The position numbers were made by a program, and so were the translations under genes. DNA of 64,000 bases from Minicystis rosea (GTDB taxonomy: Bacteria > Myxococcota_A > Polyangia > Polyangiales > Polyangiaceae), in NCBI GenBank assembly GCA_001931535.1, contig CP016211.1, positions 1 to 64,000 of the forward strand, in the 5' to 3' direction. Below, piece by piece: positions 53,294 through 62,012 of this stretch. Each line of letters starts with the position of its first letter. Position 1 is the stretch's first letter. The notes beneath the pieces were generated by a model that saw only the letters and a list, made by a program, of their open reading frames with translations, was not told where the DNA came from and did no database searches.

Positions 53294-53542
53294 ATGGGCG
53301 AGGGACTGATACGGGTCGTGGACGGCGTGGAAGAGCTGCTCTGTTGGCGCTTTGCCGTGTCCGGCAGAGCCGAGGCCGTCTACGAGCCGGCGAACACCCA
53401 GCTCGGGCCCCTCGATCCTGATCGCCGGCGGCGCCTACGGCGCGGCGAGATGTTTCAGCGCCTCAGCCCCTCGGGGCACTCGTACGTGTACCAGGGGCTC
53501 TCTTGGCGTCCGAAGAGCTCGATCTCGCTCGAACGCACTTGA
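53294..53542 (+). CDS. Small protein of unknown function
   Basis: The 82-residue protein has GGAGGG eight bases before its ATG. The sequence MGEGLIRVVDGVEELLCWRF and YEPANTQLGPLDPDRRRRLR looks like a small mixed fold with a basic patch. I do not recognise it. It is on the same strand as its neighbours with 84 bases before it and 28 after it. Confidence 0.5.
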   Translation: MGEGLIRVVDGVEELLCWRFAVSGRAEAVYEPANTQLGPLDPDRRRRLRRGEMFQRLSPSGHSYVYQGLSWRPKSSISLERT

Positions 53543-53570
53543 TCCGCGAGGCCGCGAAGGACATCCAAGA

Positions 53571-53795
53571 ATGAACGCCACTCTCCTTCTGTCCCGGATC
53601 GACGCGGCGGCGCAGCAGCTCGTCCACACCGAGCAGGCGCTCGCAGCGGTCATCCGCGAGCACGCCGGCGTCCCGCGCGCCAACAAGACGATCACGACCC
53701 GGCTCATCGAGAACGCGCTCGACCGAGTGAAGGTATCACGCGAGCAGCTACACGAGCTCTTGCTCCTCGCCGCGCCGGTGGAGGGCTCATGTTGA
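53571..53795 (+). CDS. Small helical protein of unknown function
   Basis: The 74-residue protein is one or two amphipathic helices: LLLSRIDAAAQQLVHTEQAL and TRLIENALDRVKVSREQLHE. The regular heptads suggest self-association. Its last seven bases overlap the start of the next gene, so the two are co-translated. No family is recognised. Confidence 0.55.
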   Translation: MNATLLLSRIDAAAQQLVHTEQALAAVIREHAGVPRANKTITTRLIENALDRVKVSREQLHELLLLAAPVEGSC

Positions 53796-54151
53796 GCCAC
53801 AAGCGAAAAAGCGAGCGTGCCCAGCAAGCCGCCGATCGACGCCGGCGCGAGGACGAGGCGCCGCGCCTGCGCGCGGAGGTCCCCAACCTCACGCGCCTCT
53901 CGCTCGTCATCGTCGAGCGCACCGCGGGCGGCGTCGGCTCCGGCCCGGAGCACATCCGTCGCATCGTCGTCGAGCGGGCTTCGGCGCTGTTCGTCGTGCC
54001 GTGCAGCGCGTCCGGCTGCAACGGTGGTGTCCACGACATCACCCCCCTGGTCCTGCGCGAGCTCCGCCGGAATGCGGCCCGCTTCGAGGGCGAGACCGGC
54101 TGCGACGGTTGCGGGTGCGTCCTCTCCCACGTGGGGAGCGCGGAATACTGA
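53789..54151 (+). CDS. Small protein with a putative zinc-ribbon
   Basis: The 120-residue protein starts inside the previous gene. The N-terminus is basic and helical (KRKSERAQQAADRRRREDEA). The C-terminal half has CSASGCNGGVHDI and GCDGCGCVLSH, four to five cysteines and histidines spaced as in a zinc ribbon. With an RRM protein at the head of the cluster, nucleic-acid binding is a reasonable guess but only a guess. Confidence 0.55.
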   Translation: MLSHKRKSERAQQAADRRRREDEAPRLRAEVPNLTRLSLVIVERTAGGVGSGPEHIRRIVVERASALFVVPCSASGCNGGVHDITPLVLRELRRNAARFEGETGCDGCGCVLSHVGSAEY

Positions 54152-54399
54152 GGCATTGGGAAACACCTCTCGGCAAATGCATCCATGTTCGTCGATGCAG
54201 GGGACGTCGCGGGGCGCCGAGTCATCATACGGGTACGCTGTGGCTCGGGGGCCCACGTCGAGCACCGCCGCACGCTACCTGCGACCCGCAGCTTCGATTC
54301 GTCGGGAACGACCGCCCGCACGAACACGAACCGCCAAGCGAGCAAGCCGCCATTCGCACAGGCGCTCGCATGGTATCCACCTTTTGAACACGGAACTGA

Positions 54400-54807
54400 A
54401 TGATCCAAGCACTCGACCCGTCCACGTCTCTCTTCAGCTGCTCCCTGCCGCCCGCCCGGCACATGGCGAGGAGCCTCCGTGCTCTCGCCCTCGACCTCGG
54501 CGAGCCCCGCTTCACGTGCCTATCGACGGACGGCGCTCAGCGCCTCTCGTCCGCCTGCAACGGCTTCGCCGAGCTGATCGTTGCTGGGGAGAACGCCCCC
54601 GGCGTGGGCATGAACCTCCGCTCGGGAGCCTATTTTCTTCTCAGCGCTCTCGCTGCGGTGCGGGCCCACGAGGGCCCGTCTTGTCTGGCTGATTCGGATG
54701 AGAGGTGGATGATTGCGGAGGTCGAGTCCGAGCTCGACGTGGCGCGCGCGCTCTTCGAGGCGCGCACCGGAAAGCCGCACAGGCCCACGTCGGCGCGATG
54801 CGGATGA
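54400..54807 (+). CDS. Protein of unknown function
   Basis: The 135-residue product has no signal peptide and normal globular composition (ALALDLGEPRFTCLSTDGAQ, MNLRSGAYFLLSALAAVRAH, DERWMIAEVESELDVARALF). The upstream ribosome binding site is weak. No family is recognised. It is on the same strand as the small-gene cluster but 248 bases away, so it is probably a separate unit. Confidence 0.45.
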   Translation: MIQALDPSTSLFSCSLPPARHMARSLRALALDLGEPRFTCLSTDGAQRLSSACNGFAELIVAGENAPGVGMNLRSGAYFLLSALAAVRAHEGPSCLADSDERWMIAEVESELDVARALFEARTGKPHRPTSARCG

Positions 54808-54989
54808 GGAACGACCGGACGCCGCAGCGCTGAGGCGGCCCCCTCCGATCCGGACGTGTGGGACCACCGCATCCGACTCTTCGGTCACGGGTTTGCTGCT
54901 CGAGACAGGTGGATGAGCGAGAGGCTCGGCTGTGGAAGCGAGCAACGCTTCAACAGGTCGTGTTCCGCGCCCCATTTACGCGTGCGCGT

Positions 54990-55443
54990 TGCGAGCGGCG
55001 GTCAAGTCATCTCCGCCACAGCCGCGTCTGCTCCGGATGCAGCGTCAGGCGACGGTTGCCAAATCGCTTCGGCAGCACGGCCATCTCCCGGCGCGCGTCC
55101 CGCTCGTGCGCGAAGAGGGGCACGACATCATCCGTGTAGCGGACGCGTTGTGCTCGTCCCGACATGTGTGGCTCGACCTCGCGGTCGAGCCACACATCGA
55201 GAGCTTCGTGCAGATGGATGTTCTGCCAACATCGGCGAAACCGCTCCGCCCTGCGGGCTGCCCGCGTCAGGGGACGTGGTGCGTGGTCCTCGAGCACACC
55301 CGCAGCAAGCCACTTGTCGATGAGGCGCAGCAGCACCCTATCGAGCACCCTGCGACGCGGAGTCTCCCGCAGGCGTACATGAACCAGCGTATCGAAGAGC
55401 TCGCGCACGTCGATATCGAGGATTCACCCGCCCGTATCCTATC
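54990..55443 (-). pseudogene. Group II intron reverse transcriptase/maturase remnant
   Basis: The minus strand reads ILDIDVRELFDTLVHVRLRE, LLRLIDKWLAAGVLE, then in another frame GSPQGGAVSPMLA, then back in the first frame NIHLHEALDVWLDREVEPHM, VRYTDDVVPLFAHERD and LTLHPEQTRLWRR. These are the reverse transcriptase blocks of intron-encoded proteins: the SPQGG and YxDD (here YTDD) motifs and the LTLHPEKT block. At least two frameshifts, an in-frame stop upstream and the missing maturase/thumb domains show that it is dead. No intron RNA ends are apparent. Confidence 0.7.
55164..55197. repeat. Perfect 15-base hairpin inside the reverse transcriptase remnant
   Basis: ATGTGTGGCTCGACC and GGTCGAGCCACACAT are exact inverted complements around TCGC. 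It lies in the coding part between the SPQGG and YTDD blocks, so it may be coincidence of coding sequence or a later insertion. Confidence 0.7.
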
Positions 55444-55516
55444 GTACGGTGTCTCTGGGCGTGATCCCTGGGTGTACATCTACGGGTGGTGAGAGAATCG
55501 GGATGAAGGACGCTCG

Positions 55517-56719
55517 TTGAGCATCATGGTCGACCTCGTCAACATCGCCTCGATGTCGCGGGGGAGGGGACTTCTGGGGGCCTTTGCGCTCTGCCTCGGG
55601 GTGACCGGCTGCGGCGGTTTCGATCCCCATTTCGAGCTCGAGAGCGTGCGGGATGGGGACGTCGATCAGGTCGTCTACGACGAGATGATCCGCCAGAGGA
55701 TCGTGGGTTTGGGGCTTTCGGTCGTGGTCGATGGCAAGCCCGTTTACGCCCGCGGTTACGGTCGCGAGGACTGGGAGCAAAAGACGCCGGTCGATCCGGC
55801 GAAGACGCTGTTTCGCTGGGCTTCGGTCTCGAAGACGGTGACCGGCAGCTTGGGGGCGCTGCTCGCCTCGCGCGGCGAGCTCGATCTCGACGCCGAGGTT
55901 CGAGCCACCTACCCGCGGTATGAGAAGCCGAAGGTCACCCTCCGTCAGTTGCTCGGACACACCTCCGGAGCGATGCACTACGACAACGGCAGCGTCGATC
56001 CGGAGCCATCGAATTCGCAGGTGAACGACCCGAGCATCAACACTGGTATCGAATGGGCGCTCGACGAATGGATTGACGAACCGCTGCTCTTCCCCCCGGG
56101 AGACCGGTTCAGCTATTCGACCTTCGGTTTCAACTTGGCCGGCGTCACCATCGAGAAGGCCATTCCCGACGCGCGCTCTTTCTGGGAGCTCGTGCGTGAC
56201 GAGATCGCGAATCCGTTCGGCATGACGGCCTTCCAGCCGGACTACGGATGGGAGGCGATTCCCCGGCGTAGCAAGGGCTATGTGCGTCCGGATCCCGAGT
56301 CCGAAGTCGTCTACGAGGACGACGATGACGACGTGAGTTGGAAGCTTCCCGGCGGTGGCTTCATGTCGACGACGGAGGACATGGCCCGGTATTGCGCGGG
56401 GCTCTTCGATCCCGCGCGCTTCCCCCAAGGCGCGCGTGACCTCGCTTGGACACGGGGCCACACCAACGATGGTGCCGAGACGGGGTACGGGTTGGGCTTC
56501 CGCGTCGGCAACAAACGGGTCAGTCATTCAGGACGCCAGCAAAAGGCCGAATCGCTGGTCTGGATCTATCCCGAAGAGCGGATGTGCTTCGCCGCGCTCA
56601 GCAACACGTGCGACGAAGATTCCGAGGATGACGGCGTCGTCCTGGATCGGATCCTCGACGCGGTCGAGGGGATCGTGCGCACGCGTCTGGCGGCGGGGAG
56701 CGCGCCGATCATCGAGTAG
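55517..56719 (+). CDS. Serine hydrolase, beta-lactamase/D-Ala-D-Ala carboxypeptidase family (lipoprotein)
   Basis: The protein has 400 residues from TTG 55517, which has AAGGA six bases upstream. ATG 55526 and ATG 55553 are alternatives; the last gives the cleanest lipoprotein signal (GLLGAFALCLGVTGC). The catalytic SxxK is WASVSKTVTG (S103, K106 in the long form). The second motif is FSYSTFGFNL (Y-S-T) and the third HSGRQQ, as in class C-type serine hydrolases (PF00144). Landmarks LRQLLGHTSGAMHYD and WKLPGGGFMSTTEDMARYCA support this. It probably acts in the envelope on peptides or esters. Antibiotic resistance is not implied. Confidence 0.88.
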   Translation: MSIMVDLVNIASMSRGRGLLGAFALCLGVTGCGGFDPHFELESVRDGDVDQVVYDEMIRQRIVGLGLSVVVDGKPVYARGYGREDWEQKTPVDPAKTLFRWASVSKTVTGSLGALLASRGELDLDAEVRATYPRYEKPKVTLRQLLGHTSGAMHYDNGSVDPEPSNSQVNDPSINTGIEWALDEWIDEPLLFPPGDRFSYSTFGFNLAGVTIEKAIPDARSFWELVRDEIANPFGMTAFQPDYGWEAIPRRSKGYVRPDPESEVVYEDDDDDVSWKLPGGGFMSTTEDMARYCAGLFDPARFPQGARDLAWTRGHTNDGAETGYGLGFRVGNKRVSHSGRQQKAESLVWIYPEERMCFAALSNTCDEDSEDDGVVLDRILDAVEGIVRTRLAAGSAPIIE

Positions 56720-56784
56720 GGATTGGCCACCTCGCGCGCTCTCTTGGCAGGAAGGTGGGCGGCGCCGTGAGCGGGCGCAGAGGT

Positions 56785-57377
56785 TCAGCGCAGCGAGCGA
56801 GCCCTGCACTTGCGGGCCGCGTTGATTTTGATCCCCATACCGTTGGGGCTCTGCAGCTTCGGCGGCTGGTCGTGAAACCGAACGACCCAGCTCCCAGGCT
56901 CGTGGTACGTGTCGGCGTACGCGAAGGGGCTTTGGAGATCGTGCTCGCTCGCGTCGTCGAGCTGCGCGGCGCAGGCGCGGGCCGCGTCGATGGCCTCGCG
57001 CTCGCTCAGCTCGACGGCGATGAGCTGGCAGTCGAGCCTCTCGACCAAGTCTCCCCATTCGCCCGCATGAGCAGGCGCCGTGTGGTGGTGCGACGAGCCG
57101 ACCACGCGGAAGACGACGATGACGCCGCCCGGAGGCGGCGCGAATGCGGGAGCGTTGCTGAACGTGATGAATTCGATCTGCGAGCGCCCTGGGCTCATCC
57201 GCCGTTTGACCGCGAGGGTGTGCTCGTCGTGGACCTCGACGATGCCACGCACGAGGTCTCCGATCTTCAGCGCACCTTCGTACGTGGCTGGGGTGGGCGT
57301 GGGGGCTCTGGAGGCGCGGCGCCACAGGCGGGAGTGAGGAAGGCGAAGGCCAGTATCGAAGCGCGGAGGGGCGGCAT
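56785..57377 (-). pseudogene. Lipoprotein of unknown function, one frameshift
   Basis: ATG 57377 opens MPPLRASILAFAFLTPACGA with lipobox LTPAC and a Pro linker. Within the C-rich run near 57295-57310 the frame changes. It continues TYEGALKIGDLVRGIVEVHD, SQIEFITFSNAPAFAPPPGG, DLVERLDCQLIAVELSEREA and SWVVRFHDQPPKLQSPNGMG to the stop at 56785. With one base repaired it is a lipoprotein of about 197 residues with a mostly beta domain I do not recognise. Confidence 0.55.
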
Positions 57378-57735
57378 CGGGGGGTGAGACGAGCGACGTA
57401 GCAAAGGCTTTGCGCCGACGCACGCGTCGCCGGGCTCCTCACGCGCGGAGATCGCTGCCCTCGGGCCCGGCGAGGCGCCTCCGGGGCTTCCGGGGCTCCA
57501 GCCCGAGCACTCGAGCCCAGGGCGCCTGACAACCATTGTCGATCCGTCCCAGCAGCGATGTCGTGTGCGCAGAGCCATCGCATGGTAGCCGTCGCAAGGC
57601 ACAGGCTCCCGCGGGCGCGGGCGCGGGCGCGAGCGTGGCTCTCCCTTGCCCGCCGCGCCCGACACGCATAGCGTGGGCACGATGCAGGGGGAGACGATTG
57701 AGCGTCGCTATCGAGGCCCGCTCCCCGACCGCCGG

Positions 57736-58716
57736 ATGCTCCCGCTGTCACGCCCTCGCGCCGCATTGGCCGGTTTGTTCGTGGCGCTCGTGGCGCTCGC
57801 GACACCGAGCGCGCGCGCCCAGTCGGCCGCTCCGCCGGCCACGAAAGCGCAGAAGTCGAACGCTTCGGAAGCGCAACGGAAGGATGAAGCGCGCGACCAC
57901 TTCCAGCGCGGGATTGCGCTCTTCGACGAAGAGTCCTGGGATGCGGCGTTCGTCGAGTTCGAGCGCGCGCGCGCGCTCTACCCGAGCCGCGCGGCCACGA
58001 AGAACGCCGCGCTCTGCCTGCGGCTCATGAAGCGCTACGAAGAGGCGCTCGCCACGTTCGAGGACCTGGTCGCGATGCCGAACCTCACCAAGGAGGACCA
58101 GGAGCTGGGCGAGAAAGAGATCATCGCGCTCCGCCGGCTCGTCGGCACCATCGAGGTCGCCAGCGCGGAGCCGAACGCGACGGTCCTCGTCGATCGCCGC
58201 GTCCGCGGCAAGACGCCTCTCGCCCGCGTCCGCGTCGCGGTCGGGACGCACGAGGTGCGCGTCGTCAAGGATGGATTCGAGCCCTATGCGACGCGCATCT
58301 ACGTGCCCGGGGGCGAGTCCGTGCGCGTGTCTCCTCTCTTCGTGCGGCCGGGCATGCAGGCGACGCCCGTCCCCGCCGCGCCGCCCGTGAAGCAGCGTGA
58401 TCTCCTGACGCCCGCGGCCATCACGCTCGGGCTCGGCGGCCTCAGCCTCGGTGTCGGCGCCGTCTTCGGTGGGCTGACAGTGGGCAAGGTCTCTGCGATT
58501 CGCGATCACTGCGCGAGCGACGTCTGCCCGAAAACGCAGCTCGCCGCGTCCCAGTCCGCGAGGACGATGGCCACGACTTCCACCATCGGCTTCGTGGTCG
58601 GAGGCGCGCTCGCGACCACGGGCCTGACGCTGTTGGTGCTCCGGTCCGTGACGCGCAAGTCGTCCGCGAGCGTGGTGATCGGACCGACCTCCGTACTCGC
58701 CCAGGGGGCCTTCTGA
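57736..58716 (+). CDS. TPR and PEGA domain protein
   Basis: The 326-residue product starts at ATG 57736, which gives a signal peptide (RAALAGLFVALVALATPSAR, cleaved near ARAQ); ATG 57682 would add 18 residues. Residues about 45-110 hold one to two TPR units (RDHFQRGIALFDEESWDAAF, NAALCLRLMKRYEEALATFE). Residues about 135-195 are a PEGA domain (GTIEVASAEPNATVLVDRRV, KTPLARVRVAVGTHEVRVVK). Two hydrophobic segments lie near the C-terminus. Such TPR-PEGA proteins sit in the envelope of myxobacteria, often next to a kinase gene or a Cys-rich surface protein. Here the Cys-rich gene follows with stop and start overlapping by one base. Confidence 0.8.
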   Translation: MLPLSRPRAALAGLFVALVALATPSARAQSAAPPATKAQKSNASEAQRKDEARDHFQRGIALFDEESWDAAFVEFERARALYPSRAATKNAALCLRLMKRYEEALATFEDLVAMPNLTKEDQELGEKEIIALRRLVGTIEVASAEPNATVLVDRRVRGKTPLARVRVAVGTHEVRVVKDGFEPYATRIYVPGGESVRVSPLFVRPGMQATPVPAAPPVKQRDLLTPAAITLGLGGLSLGVGAVFGGLTVGKVSAIRDHCASDVCPKTQLAASQSARTMATTSTIGFVVGGALATTGLTLLVLRSVTRKSSASVVIGPTSVLAQGAF

Positions 58717-59816
58717 TGAGCGCACGATCCTCGCTTCATCGCGTCGTCACGCGCGTCGTCGCGGCGACGTGTGTCGTCGTCGGCGTCGCCTGCAACCTCG
58801 TCGTCTCCCTGGACGACCTCCGGTTCGAGGACACGGACTGCGTCGAGCCCTGCGACGACCGCGATCCTTGCACGCAACACGACTGCGTCGTCGCCGGCGA
58901 ATGCGTCGGACAGCCGGCGCCGGAGCGCAGCGCGTGCGTCCTCGCGGATGTCGAGGGAGTCTGCCTCGCGGGCAAGTGCCAGGCGACCTGCGCCACCGAC
59001 GCTGCCTGCGACGACGGGAACCCCTGCACGGTCGATGTCTGCGATGCGACGACGTTGATGTGCGCGCACACGAAGCTGGACGGGACGCCCGACCCTCCGC
59101 TGCCGCAGGTCCAGGGTGATTGTCACTTGCGTGTCTGTGTGGGCGGCGTCGACACGGACCTCGTCAATGACGAGGACGTGCCGGCCTCGAACAACCCATG
59201 TGTCTGGCACCTCTGCACGGACGGGGTCCCCTCGACGCCGATCCGCCCCAATTATCCGTGCGGGATGAGCGGCCAGAAATGCAACGACATGGGGCTGTGC
59301 GGCTGCACGACGAACGATGATTGCACCCCTCCCGATACGTGCGGAGGTGGAGATCCGGGCACGCCGGGCACCTGCGGTTGCACGAAGACGGCCTGCGCTG
59401 CGCTCGGCAAGACGTGCGGCTACCTGCTCGAGCAAGACGGCTGCGGTGGGCCCCTGGACTGCAATGATCTCACCGCCAACCCCAACGAGACGGACGTGGA
59501 TTGCGGCGGCGATTCGTCCAGGTGCTCGACCCGCTGCCCCCAGGGCAACAAGTGCGTGCTCGACACCGACTGCGCCACGGGCCTGTCATGCGCCGATGGC
59601 GTCTGCTGCAACGAGCCCTGCGAAGGGGCGTGCAGGGCATGCAACCTCCCTGGCAAGGTCGGCAAGTGCACGATGATCGCCGTCGACCAGACTGACCCGT
59701 CTTGCAAAGGCACGAGGCGGTGCGATGGCAATGGGGCGTGCAAGCACGCGGATGGCCAGCCGTGCACGTTGCACGCCCAATGCGTCCACAGTTGCAAGAA
59801 CATGGTGTGTCAATGA
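58716..59816 (+). CDS. Cysteine-rich surface lipoprotein
   Basis: The 366-residue protein starts at the ATG overlapping the previous stop (TGATG). The lipoprotein signal ends CVVVGVAC. About 50 cysteines follow in short disulphide-knot repeats, such as CDDRDPCTQHDCVVAGECVG, CDDGNPCTVDVC, CTTNDDCTPPDTCGG and CATGLSCADGVCCNEPCEGA. The block NPNETDVDCGGDSSRCSTRC is a recurrent motif of secreted myxobacterial proteins. It is probably displayed on the outer surface together with the TPR-PEGA protein of the same operon. Its ligand is unknown. Confidence 0.82.
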   Translation: MSARSSLHRVVTRVVAATCVVVGVACNLVVSLDDLRFEDTDCVEPCDDRDPCTQHDCVVAGECVGQPAPERSACVLADVEGVCLAGKCQATCATDAACDDGNPCTVDVCDATTLMCAHTKLDGTPDPPLPQVQGDCHLRVCVGGVDTDLVNDEDVPASNNPCVWHLCTDGVPSTPIRPNYPCGMSGQKCNDMGLCGCTTNDDCTPPDTCGGGDPGTPGTCGCTKTACAALGKTCGYLLEQDGCGGPLDCNDLTANPNETDVDCGGDSSRCSTRCPQGNKCVLDTDCATGLSCADGVCCNEPCEGACRACNLPGKVGKCTMIAVDQTDPSCKGTRRCDGNGACKHADGQPCTLHAQCVHSCKNMVCQ

Positions 59817-59959
59817 GTGGTGAGACCGCTCTCGTCCTGGTTTACGCAATGACGGCGCGATATCGGCGCTCGCTTGGATGATGCCGTACGCCGGCACCGT
59901 CATGTCGCGGAGACGTGGGCCGCCGAGCGCTCGGTGAAGGCCGCGCTGGGTCGGCTCTC

Positions 59960-60130
59960 TTCCGTTCGGGGACGCCTGCGTCGTGTACGACGAGCGTGAG
60001 CCTTGCGTGCTCCCCGGTGAGCTCAGGTATCCCAGCGTGCACGATGTCGCGCTCACGCCCGATCGATCCCAGCTCTACGTTGCGATCGGGGCGGCCCCCC
60101 GGCGGACACAACGACCCTGTCCGCCTCCAT
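59960..60130 (+). pseudogene. Propeller-type surface protein fragment
   Basis: A start-less frame reads GDACVVYDEREPCVLPGELR and YPSVHDVALTPDRSQLYVAI before passing into unnatural sequence. DVALTPDRSQLYVA is a typical strand-turn of WD40/NHL-like propellers. It lies between the Cys-rich gene and a convergent SRPBCC gene and looks like the remains of a further surface protein. Confidence 0.4.
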
Positions 60131-60277
60131 GCGGGGGTGTATTGGCTCCCGCGAGGCGTCCTCTCCACCCACGAACATGGAGCGAGCACGTGATCCTCGA
60201 TGGCGGAGAGGCCTTTGCCCCGAGGTGCCCAGTCACGACACAGACGCCCTTCGACTTCCGGAGCCCGTTGGCTCGCG

Positions 60278-60718
60278 CTATCCGCTCCGGCCCCGCACCG
60301 CGCGCGCCAGGCCCGCGAGCTGCTGTGCGCCGATGCGTTCCGCCAGGCGCTTCAGGATCGGCCGGACCAACGGCGCGAGCGCGCCATCCCATCGCTCGAC
60401 GGAGCGGACGCGCGTGCCGCCCGCGCCGTTCGGCTCGAAGAGGAAGCGATGCTCGGCGGCCAGCACGCCGCGCGGGCCGCCGCGCCAGGTGATCTCGCGC
60501 GCGCGATCGACGACGCTCACCACGATCGGCGTGGGCATGGGCCCGTGCGCGATGCGAACGAGGATGCGATCACCGGCCCGCAAGGTGCCGTGCGTGGGCC
60601 CGACGGGCACGAAGGTGCGCGGCATCCACGCCGCCCATCCGGCGTGGTCGGCGAGCGCGTCGAAGGCGATCTCCGGAGAGACGGAGAGGTCGATGGAGGT
60701 CTCGGCGAGGAAGGACAC
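60278..60718 (-). CDS. SRPBCC family protein (polyketide cyclase/START-like)
   Basis: The 146-residue protein has the SRPBCC layout: an N-terminal strand and helix (SIDLSVSPEIAFDALADHAG), WAAWMPRTFVPVGPTHGTLR, strands (RILVRIAHGPMPTPIVVSVV, EITWRGGPRGVLAAEHRFLF) and a long C-terminal helix (LAPLVRPILKRLAERIGAQQ). The family binds hydrophobic ligands in a deep cavity. Ligand and role are unknown. It is on the same strand as the MbnH-type gene, 105 bases downstream of it. Confidence 0.8.
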   Translation of the reverse strand: MSFLAETSIDLSVSPEIAFDALADHAGWAAWMPRTFVPVGPTHGTLRAGDRILVRIAHGPMPTPIVVSVVDRAREITWRGGPRGVLAAEHRFLFEPNGAGGTRVRSVERWDGALAPLVRPILKRLAERIGAQQLAGLARAVRGRSG

Positions 60719-60823
60719 CCGCCGACGATGGTCGGGCCGCGTCGCGGCGGCAATGGCGAGATCCGAAGAACGCCGTCACGCACCTCCGCGCGAGCTCACC
60801 CGTTTGTACGATGTGATCGTACT

Positions 60824-62005
60824 TCACTGCCCTTCATCCCCGAAGGGGCTCGAGAAAGCCGGGGTCTCGGTGAAGCCGGTATCGGTCAGCGACTCCAGAA
60901 AGGCGACCACGTCGTCGATCTCGCCTTCCGTGATCTGGAAGCCGCGCACGAGCCCCGATTTGAGCGGGTTCTTGCGGCCGTCGCCCGCGTAGGGCCCCGA
61001 CTCGATCACCCGTCCTCCCGCCGCGTAGTGCTTGATGACGTCACGCAGCGTCGCGATGCTCCCGTCGTGCATGTAAGGCGCGGTGAGCGCCACATTGCGC
61101 AGGCTCTGCGGCCGGAAGAGCCCGCGGTCCTTCGGATCGAGCGTCACCTCGTACAGACCTTGATCATAGGCAGGATAGCCTCCGTCATCGCCGACGTTGT
61201 AGAGCCCATTGTTGAAGAACGGGTACTTGGCGTTCTCCGGCGTCGTGTGGATGTCGTGATACGACACCGTGAGGTTCGTCCCGCTGTGACAATGGAAGCA
61301 TTCCAGACGCTCTCCATTGAACAACGCGAGCCCTCGACGCTGTTGGTCCGTCAGCGCGGACTTGTCACCGCCGATGTAACGATCGTATGGACTGTCTGCC
61401 GACACGAGCGTTCGGCAGAAGCTCGCGAGCGCGAAGACGATCTTGTTGATCGTGGCGCCGCTCGGGCTCTCCGGATACGCATCGGCGAGCATGCGCACGT
61501 AGGCCGAATCGGCATCGAACCGGGCAAGCACCTCTTGCTGGAGCCCGTCGGACACGCCGAGCTCCACCGGGTCGTCGCCGCGAATGGGCACGGGAATTTG
61601 CGACTCCAACGTCAAAAGCCCGTCGTTCGCCCAGGTCAGGGTGGCGTGATAGAAGGCGTTGGCGAGACCAGGACTGTTGCGCACGAGCACGTCGCCGGTC
61701 GAGCCGGTGGGCGTCTGCTTGCCGTCGGCGAAACCGAGCTTCTGCTCATGGCAGCTCGCGCACGACTGCGTCTGGTTTCCGGAGAGGCGCTTATCGTAGA
61801 AGAGATGCCGTCCGAGCGCGATCTTCGCTCGGGTGGGTTGGTTGTAGTCGGGGACTGCCGGCACTTCGAGGCGCGCTGGAATCCCAAGGATGGCCCGCAG
61901 CTCGGCTCCGTCGTCCGATCCGGGCGGCGCCGGAGCCGTGTCGCCACAGCCGGTGAGGAACAGCCACCCTGCGAGCAGCATCCCGATTCGTGGGTACGTG
62001 CGCAT
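60824..62005 (-). CDS. MbnH-type di-haem enzyme (MauG/cytochrome c peroxidase superfamily)
   Basis: The 393-residue lipoprotein starts at ATG 62005 with AGGAAG upstream; the lipobox is LFLTGC. It has two c-type haem sites, CASCH (82-86) and CFHCH (236-240), and the MauG/CcpA core blocks (ALGRHLFYDKRLSGNQTQSC, NSPGLANAFYHATLTWANDG, FRPQSLRNVALTAPYMHDGS, where MHDGS holds the conserved region of the second half). The closest pattern is the MXAN_0977/MbnH branch, which acts on a partner MbnP protein. MbnH from methanotrophs forms a bis-Fe(IV) state that oxidises a tryptophan on MbnP. The mbnP-type gene lies seven bases upstream on the same strand, which strongly supports the assignment. Confidence 0.88.
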   Translation of the reverse strand: MRTYPRIGMLLAGWLFLTGCGDTAPAPPGSDDGAELRAILGIPARLEVPAVPDYNQPTRAKIALGRHLFYDKRLSGNQTQSCASCHEQKLGFADGKQTPTGSTGDVLVRNSPGLANAFYHATLTWANDGLLTLESQIPVPIRGDDPVELGVSDGLQQEVLARFDADSAYVRMLADAYPESPSGATINKIVFALASFCRTLVSADSPYDRYIGGDKSALTDQQRRGLALFNGERLECFHCHSGTNLTVSYHDIHTTPENAKYPFFNNGLYNVGDDGGYPAYDQGLYEVTLDPKDRGLFRPQSLRNVALTAPYMHDGSIATLRDVIKHYAAGGRVIESGPYAGDGRKNPLKSGLVRGFQITEGEIDDVVAFLESLTDTGFTETPAFSSPFGDEGQ

Positions 62006-62012
62006 CACCAGG

